Source: Gemella sp.
GTDB taxonomy: Bacteria; Bacillota; Bacilli; Staphylococcales; Gemellaceae
Assembly: GCA_030529855.1 (NCBI GenBank)
Contig: JAUMWC010000007.1
Span: 1 to 64,000 of the forward strand
Length of the DNA: 64,000 nt
Direction of reading: 5' to 3'
Shown: piece after piece, positions 58,966-64,000 of the stretch
Layout of the letters: each line of letters starts with the position of its first letter
Position numbering within the stretch: position 1 is the first letter of the stretch
Program-made: the position numbers and the translations under genes
The notes under the pieces: model-generated
The model's database searches: none
What the model was told of the DNA's origin: nothing
Seen by the model: the letters and a program-made list of their open reading frames with translations, nothing else

Positions 58966-60108
58966 ATGTGTAAAAACCATACAGCACCATTTAGAGCGGA
59001 TCACGTAGGATCATACTTAAGACCAGCAGCAATCGTTGAAGCGAGAGAAAAATTCAACAAGGGAGAAATCACTGCTGATGAATTAAAACAAGTTGAAGAT
59101 AAAGAAATTAAGATTTTAGTAGAAAAACAAAAAGCAGCAGGATTAAAAGGAATTACTGATGGCGAGTTCCGCCGTGCATACTGGCACCTAGATTTCTTCT
59201 GGGGATTAAACGGAGTTGAGCATACTCAAGCTCAATCAGGATACCAGTTCCACGATGAAACAACAAAAGCTGATTCAGCATCATTATCAGGAAAAATCAC
59301 AGGTGACAACCACCCATTCGTAGAAGACTTCAAATTCATCAGAGACCTAGCTGGAGAAGGATATGTAGCAAGACAAACACTTCCAGCACCAGCTCAATTC
59401 TACTTCGAATTAGTAAGGGATGCAGACCACGTAGCAAAAACATTTGCAGTATATTCAGATAAGAAAGAATTATTCGCAGACATAGCAACAGCTTACAGAA
59501 AAGTTATTGCTGACCTTTACGAAGCTGGATGCCGTAACATTCAAATAGATGACTGTACGTGGGGAGCTCTAGTAGATGATAAATTAATCGGACGAATTGC
59601 TTCTGGACAAGGAAAAACTGGTTCAGAATTAAGAGATGAATTATCAGCTGACTTCCTAGAATTAAACAATGCTATTTTAGAAGGACAACCAGAAGACTTA
59701 AACCTAAACACTCACGTTTGTCGTGGTAACTTCCACTCAACTTGGGCATGTGAAGGTTCTTACGAATCAGTTGCTGAAACACTATTCGTAGAAGAAAACA
59801 TCAATGGATACTACCTAGAGTTCGATACAGAAAGATCTGGAGGGTTTGAGCCATTAGCTAAACTACCAAAAGGTAAAAAAGTAGTATTAGGATTAATTAC
59901 TTCTAAATTTGCTGACTTAGAAGATAAAGAAGAAGTAATCGCAAGAATTCACGAAGCAGCTAAGTATGTACCATTAGAAAACTTATACTTATCAACGCAA
60001 TGCGGGTTCGCTTCAACAGAAGAAGGAAACATTTTAACAGAAGAAGATCAATGGAAAAAAATTGCCCTAATCCAAGAAATCGTAAAAGAGGTTTGGGGAG
60101 ATAGATAA
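58966..60108 (+). CDS. MetE C-terminal-type (YxjG/YxjH-like) methyltransferase, copy 1
   Basis: 380 aa, the length of single-domain MetE-core proteins. Zinc ligands are seen as His250 and Cys252 (THVCRG), Glu285 (YYLEFDTER) and Cys346 (TQCGFAS). Other family stretches are RADHVGSYLRP, ITDGEFRRAYWHLDF and IQIDDCTW. The full-length MetE N-terminal domain, which helps bind folate polyglutamate, is missing, so the methyl donor may be something else. It is probably cytoplasmic and transfers a methyl group to homocysteine or a related thiol. It is the first of four tandem paralogues. Confidence 0.9.
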   Translation: MCKNHTAPFRADHVGSYLRPAAIVEAREKFNKGEITADELKQVEDKEIKILVEKQKAAGLKGITDGEFRRAYWHLDFFWGLNGVEHTQAQSGYQFHDETTKADSASLSGKITGDNHPFVEDFKFIRDLAGEGYVARQTLPAPAQFYFELVRDADHVAKTFAVYSDKKELFADIATAYRKVIADLYEAGCRNIQIDDCTWGALVDDKLIGRIASGQGKTGSELRDELSADFLELNNAILEGQPEDLNLNTHVCRGNFHSTWACEGSYESVAETLFVEENINGYYLEFDTERSGGFEPLAKLPKGKKVVLGLITSKFADLEDKEEVIARIHEAAKYVPLENLYLSTQCGFASTEEGNILTEEDQWKKIALIQEIVKEVWGDR

Positions 60109-60144
60109 TCTACCAATTAATACAGAGAAAAGAGGACAAAATTT

Positions 60145-61269
60145 ATGTGCAAATCACACCAAGCAGCATTTAGAGGAGATCACGTAGGATCATATTTAAG
60201 ACCAGCCGCTATCGTAGAGGCTAGAGAAAAGTTTGAAGCAGGAAAAATTTCATATGAGGAATTAAGAGCCGTTGAAGATAAGGCTATTATAGAATTGATT
60301 GACCGTCAAGTAAAGGCTGGATTAAAAATTGTTACAGATGGTGAGTTCCGTAGAAGTTGGTGGCACCTAGACTTTTTCTGGGGATTCCAAAATGTTGAGA
60401 AAGTCGTTAAACACGGTGTTGTTGTTAAGGCAGAAGATGAGCTTGTAAGAGCAGAGGGTGCTATATTAACAGGTAAAATTTCTGGTGAAAACCACCCAGT
60501 TGTTGAAGATTTCAAATTCTTATTATCACACACACCAGAGGGGATTTTAGCTAAACAAACTCTTCCAGCACCAGCTCAATTTTTACTAGAATTAGAAGTT
60601 TACAACAACCCAGCTATAGCACTAGGGCATTATGATTCTAATCGTGAAGAATTGCTTGATGATGTAGTGAAGACTTACAAACAAATTATCTCTGATTTAT
60701 ACGCTGCAGGGGCACGTATTATCCAGTTTGATGACTGTTCTTGGATTTCTTTACTGGGTCCTCTACCTGAAAATCCAGAAGATTTTGCTAAACACCAAGC
60801 TCGTAAAGAAGAATTTGTTGCTTTAAACAACCGTGTGTTAAGTGATTTACCAGAAGACTTACAAGTTAATACTCACGTTTGTCGTGGTAACTATAAATCT
60901 AAAGCATTTGGTACAGGTGGTTACGAAGGAATCGCTAATCCTTTATTTGATAAAGAAAATGTAACAGCGTATTACTTAGAGTATGATTCTGAAAAAGCTG
61001 GATCTTTTGAACCACTAAAAGAACTTTCTGATGGTAAGTATGTAGTACTAGGACTTATTACTTCAAAAACTGGTGAATTAGAAAGTAAAGAAGCTGTTAT
61101 TGAACGAATCCGTGAAGCTAGTAAATATGTACCTTTAGAGAACTTAGCACTAGGAACACAATGTGGATTCTCATCAACAGAAGAAGGAAACATTTTAACA
61201 GAAGAAGATCAATGGAAAAAAATTGCCCTAATCCAAGAAATCGTAGAAGAGGTTTGGGGAGATAAATAA
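60145..61269 (+). CDS. MetE C-terminal-type methyltransferase, copy 2
   Basis: 374 aa. The zinc ligands HxC (THVCRGNY), Glu (YYLEYDSEK) and Cys (TQCGFSS) are intact. It is closest in start (MCKSHQAAFRGDHVGSYLRP) and end (VEEVWGDK) to copy 1 but has its own insertion (PENPEDFAKHQARK) near residue 215. Divergence of the middle, where the substrate should sit, while the metal site is conserved suggests a distinct substrate. Confidence 0.9.
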   Translation: MCKSHQAAFRGDHVGSYLRPAAIVEAREKFEAGKISYEELRAVEDKAIIELIDRQVKAGLKIVTDGEFRRSWWHLDFFWGFQNVEKVVKHGVVVKAEDELVRAEGAILTGKISGENHPVVEDFKFLLSHTPEGILAKQTLPAPAQFLLELEVYNNPAIALGHYDSNREELLDDVVKTYKQIISDLYAAGARIIQFDDCSWISLLGPLPENPEDFAKHQARKEEFVALNNRVLSDLPEDLQVNTHVCRGNYKSKAFGTGGYEGIANPLFDKENVTAYYLEYDSEKAGSFEPLKELSDGKYVVLGLITSKTGELESKEAVIERIREASKYVPLENLALGTQCGFSSTEEGNILTEEDQWKKIALIQEIVEEVWGDK

Positions 61270-61306
61270 TCAATAAAAATAATTAACTAAAAAGGAATAA
61301 TAAATC

Positions 61307-62437
61307 ATGACATGTAACTGTTCAAAAGCACCATTTAGAGTAGATCACGTAGGATCATTCTTACGACCAGAGGAATTAAAAGCAGCAAGAGAAAAATTCT
61401 CTGCTGGAGAAATAACTAAAGAAGAATTAAAAAAAGTAGAAGATAAAACAATTAAAGAATTAGTAGAAAAACAAAAAGAAGTAGGAATTAAGTCTATTAC
61501 TGACGGAGAATTCCGTCGTGCTTACTGGCATCTAGACTTCTTACAAGATTTAAGTGGATTAAAATTTGTGGAAGCAGAGAAGTACTCGGTACAGTTTAAT
61601 CAAAAAAGTGTTAAGCCAGTAACTTTAAGAGTAGTAGATAAAATTGATTTTCCAGAAGACCACCCATTTATTGAGCACTTTAAATCATTAAAAGAGTTTG
61701 CTGGAGAAGATATTAAGCTAACTATTCCATCACCATCAATGATTCACTTAATCGTGGCTGTTCGTGAAGAAAACTATGTGCCGATTGGAAGATACAAAGA
61801 TAATGATGAATTATTATTTGCTGACATCGTAGAAACTTACCGTAAGGCTTTAAAAACATTCTATGATTTAGGATGTAGAAACCTACAATTAGATGATACA
61901 AGTTGGGGAGAGTTTTGTTCGGAAGAAAAACGTAAAGCTTATGAAGCAAGAGGTTTAGACCTAGATGCTATTGCTAAAAAATATGTAGAAGTATTAAACA
62001 AGATTGTAGAAGATAAACCAGAAGACTTAGCTGTAACAATGCATATTTGCCGTGGTAACTTCCGTTCTACTTGGTTCTCATCTGGAGGATATGAACCAGT
62101 AGCAGAAACTTTATTCGGTGGATGTAAGATTGATGGATTCTTCCTAGAGTACGACAGTGAGCGTTCTGGAGATTTCAAACCATTACGTTTTATCAAAGAC
62201 CAAAAAGTAGTACTAGGATTACTAACATCTAAGTCTGGAGAATTAGAAGATAAGCAAGTAATTATCGATAGAATTAAAGAAGCAAGTGAATTTGTTCCTT
62301 TAGAGAACTTATACTTATCTACACAATGTGGATTTGCTTCGACAGAAGAAGGAAATATTTTAGAAGAAGAAGACCAATGGAAAAAAATCAACCTAATTCA
62401 CGAAATCGTGGATGAAGTTTGGGGAGATAGAAAATAA
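61307..62437 (+). CDS. MetE C-terminal-type methyltransferase, copy 3
   Basis: 376 aa with HxC as MHICRGNF, Glu in FFLEYDSER and Cys in TQCGFAS. It differs most in the N-terminal third (no FFWG motif; instead FLQDLSGLKFVEAEKY) and in PSPSMIHL where copies 1 and 2 have PAPAQF. It starts MTCNCSKAPFRVDHVGS, with the N-terminal Cys shared in position by the other copies. Confidence 0.9.
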   Translation: MTCNCSKAPFRVDHVGSFLRPEELKAAREKFSAGEITKEELKKVEDKTIKELVEKQKEVGIKSITDGEFRRAYWHLDFLQDLSGLKFVEAEKYSVQFNQKSVKPVTLRVVDKIDFPEDHPFIEHFKSLKEFAGEDIKLTIPSPSMIHLIVAVREENYVPIGRYKDNDELLFADIVETYRKALKTFYDLGCRNLQLDDTSWGEFCSEEKRKAYEARGLDLDAIAKKYVEVLNKIVEDKPEDLAVTMHICRGNFRSTWFSSGGYEPVAETLFGGCKIDGFFLEYDSERSGDFKPLRFIKDQKVVLGLLTSKSGELEDKQVIIDRIKEASEFVPLENLYLSTQCGFASTEEGNILEEEDQWKKINLIHEIVDEVWGDRK

Positions 62438-62480
62438 TTTTCCAAAAATAAAAATTTAGAGAATGTAAGAGGGAAAAGTA

Positions 62481-63605
62481 ATGTGTAAAAAACACTTTGA
62501 ACACGTAGGATCATTTTTAAGACCAGCAGAATTAGTAGAGGCGAGAGAAAAATTCGCTAAAGGAGAAATCACTCAAGAGGAATTAACTGCAGTAGAAGAT
62601 AGACTGATTACAGAACTTGTTGACAAGCAAGTAGCAGTAGGATTAGAAAAAGTAACTGACGGAGAATTCCGTCGTGCTAATTGGCACGTAGACTACTTCT
62701 GGGGATTTGACGGAATTGAGCGTCTACAATACGGAGAAGGATTACACTTCGTTGGAGTTGAAACAAACGACGACTCAGCTGTAGTAACAGGAAAAATTAA
62801 ATTTACAAAAGAAAACCACCCATTCATTAAACACTTTGAGTTTGTTAAAAAATTAGCTGATGAACGCGGGGTAGAAGCGAAAATTACTATCCCATCACCA
62901 TCGCAATGTTTAGCGGAATTACAACGTGGTACTAACTTACAAGAAGCATTAAAACATTATTCAACTATTGAAGAATTAATCGAAGATTTAGCAGTAGCTT
63001 ACCGTGATTCAATCCTAGCTTTATACGAAGCTGGAGCAAGAACGATTCAATTAGACGACTGTTCTTGGAATATTCTTATTGATGATAACTTCTATCAAAA
63101 CATTACAAAAGGACACGTTCCAAAAGATGCGATCCGTGAAAGATTATTAGGAATTAACAACGCTGCTCTTGTAGACTTACCAGCAGACTTAAGAATCAAC
63201 ACTCACGTTTGCCGTGGTAACTATCAGTCGACTCACTTAACAGAAGGACCATATACAGAAGTGGCTGAAGCCTTATTTGGACGTGAAAATGCTAAATCAT
63301 ACTTCTTGGAGTATGACAACGAGCGTTCTGGTGGATTCGAGCCATTGGCAGAATTCAAAGACCCAGAAAAAGTTGCAGTATTAGGATTAGTAACAACTAA
63401 AGATGGAAAACTAGAAGACAAAGACCAATTAGTAGCTCGTGTTAAAGAAGCAAGTAAATACATTCCTTTAGAGCAATTATGGGTTTCTACACAATGTGGA
63501 TTTGCTTCAACAGCAGAAGGAAACTTAATTACTGATGAAGATCAATGGAACAAACTTAAATTAGTTAAAGAAGTAATTGACGAAGTTTGGGGAGAGAAAA
63601 AATAA
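62481..63605 (+). CDS. MetE C-terminal-type methyltransferase, copy 4
   Basis: 374 aa, with HxC (THVCRGNY), Glu (YFLEYDNER) and Cys (TQCGFAS) intact. Its N-terminus is shortest (MCKKHFEHVGSFLRP). It ends the operon, followed by a terminator. All four copies are colinear, have spacers of 36-43 bp and no internal promoter that I could see. Confidence 0.9.
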   Translation: MCKKHFEHVGSFLRPAELVEAREKFAKGEITQEELTAVEDRLITELVDKQVAVGLEKVTDGEFRRANWHVDYFWGFDGIERLQYGEGLHFVGVETNDDSAVVTGKIKFTKENHPFIKHFEFVKKLADERGVEAKITIPSPSQCLAELQRGTNLQEALKHYSTIEELIEDLAVAYRDSILALYEAGARTIQLDDCSWNILIDDNFYQNITKGHVPKDAIRERLLGINNAALVDLPADLRINTHVCRGNYQSTHLTEGPYTEVAEALFGRENAKSYFLEYDNERSGGFEPLAEFKDPEKVAVLGLVTTKDGKLEDKDQLVARVKEASKYIPLEQLWVSTQCGFASTAEGNLITDEDQWNKLKLVKEVIDEVWGEKK

Positions 63606-63616
63606 TTAATTTTATG

Positions 63617-63642
63617 AAAGCAGACTCTGTCTGCTTTTTCTC
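63617..63642 (+). terminator. Terminator of the MetE-like operon
   Basis: AAAGCAGA pairs with TCTGCTTT around CTCTG, followed by T. Confidence 0.88.
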
Positions 63643-63745
63643 TATGTCTACAAAAAATATTGATAAATTATGATAAAATACTCTAGAATTGAAAAGGTTA
63701 TCTGGTGTATAATATATAATTATAAATTAAAAGTGAGGTTTATCT

Positions 63746-64000
63746 ATGACAAGTGTAAAAATTTATTCGACAGACCCATGTGTTAACTGTCAGTCAACAA
63801 AAGAAATGATGACGTTTCATGGAATAGAATTTGAAGAAGTAGCAACACACAAATTGCCAGCGCTTGAGCAAGAAGAAGTATTAAATGAATTACGTGAAAA
63901 AGGATTTACGCAATTTCCAGTAGTAAACGTCAATGATTGGGAAGATTCTTGGTGCGGATTCCACCCAGATAGAGTAGAAAAATACTCTAAGAAATTTTAA
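63746..64000 (+). CDS. Glutaredoxin-like NrdH-type redoxin
   Basis: 84 aa, complete (stop at the last base). The redox motif CVNC (residues 12-15) follows YSTDP, then the thioredoxin-fold FPVVNV and the C-terminal WCGFHPDRV, typical of NrdH-type proteins that use thioredoxin reductase and reduce ribonucleotide reductase. No nrd genes are in view, but they may follow to the right. A TATAAT (63708-63713) lies upstream with a poorly spaced -35. Confidence 0.88.
   Translation: MTSVKIYSTDPCVNCQSTKEMMTFHGIEFEEVATHKLPALEQEEVLNELREKGFTQFPVVNVNDWEDSWCGFHPDRVEKYSKKF

Overview
The window looks like a chromosomal segment of a low-GC Gram-positive coccus, most likely Gemella (Bacillales). The AT-rich base composition, AGGAGG-type ribosome binding sites, TTGACA/TATAAT promoters, YSIRK-type signal peptides, sortase tails and T-box leaders all fit; the genus is an inference. 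No rRNA, tRNA, IS element, prophage or CRISPR array was seen.

Layout. 1-18.5 kb: the tail of one and two complete, very large sortase-anchored surface proteins (1890 and about 3940 aa) built from mucin-binding-type modules, all ending in the same LPKTS signal and closely similar terminators. 18.6-24 kb: an alternative sigma factor of competence type, a membrane-anchored Ser/Thr-rich protein, a YebC/DeoR pair, a regulator with two small membrane proteins, and a WalJ-type hydrolase. 24-41 kb: oligopeptide permease (oppDFBC without its own oppA), two distant oppA lipoproteins, a nucleoside-gate membrane protein, an MFS exporter with its regulator, a luciferase-like monooxygenase, yidD, a TDT transporter and an esterase/ATP-grasp/esterase trio. 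41-50 kb: ferredoxin-NADP reductase, a Na+/H+ antiporter divergent from a NatAB-like exporter, two tandem lipase-fold proteins and a 49-residue, 16-cysteine metallothionein-like protein. 50-64 kb: a sulfur amino acid island with three T-box leaders. These precede a cystine symporter, a formate/nitrite-family channel followed by an orphan binding lipoprotein, YeeE and TusA, and a cyclase-family protein with four tandem MetE-like methyltransferases; an NrdH-like redoxin closes the window.

The least expected content is small. Three type I toxin-antitoxin loci lie within 11.5 kb (31.7, 41.5 and 42.9 kb), encoding peptides of 34, 38 and 34 aa. One has the classical convergent Fst layout with a shared terminator. 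One is rearranged, with a divergent antitoxin RNA and a duplicated terminator loop. One is a Hol-Tox peptide whose mRNA can close 5' to 3' through two nested helices. The metallothionein-like gene is also too short for ordinary gene calling.

Functionally, peptide uptake (Opp, possibly CodY-controlled), cystine uptake, sulfur-compound uptake and methyl transfer to homocysteine together suggest an organism that scavenges amino acids and sulfur in a host mucosal niche, while the giant adhesins would handle attachment. The T-box leaders couple the sulfur genes to charging of tRNA(Cys) and, probably, tRNA(Met).
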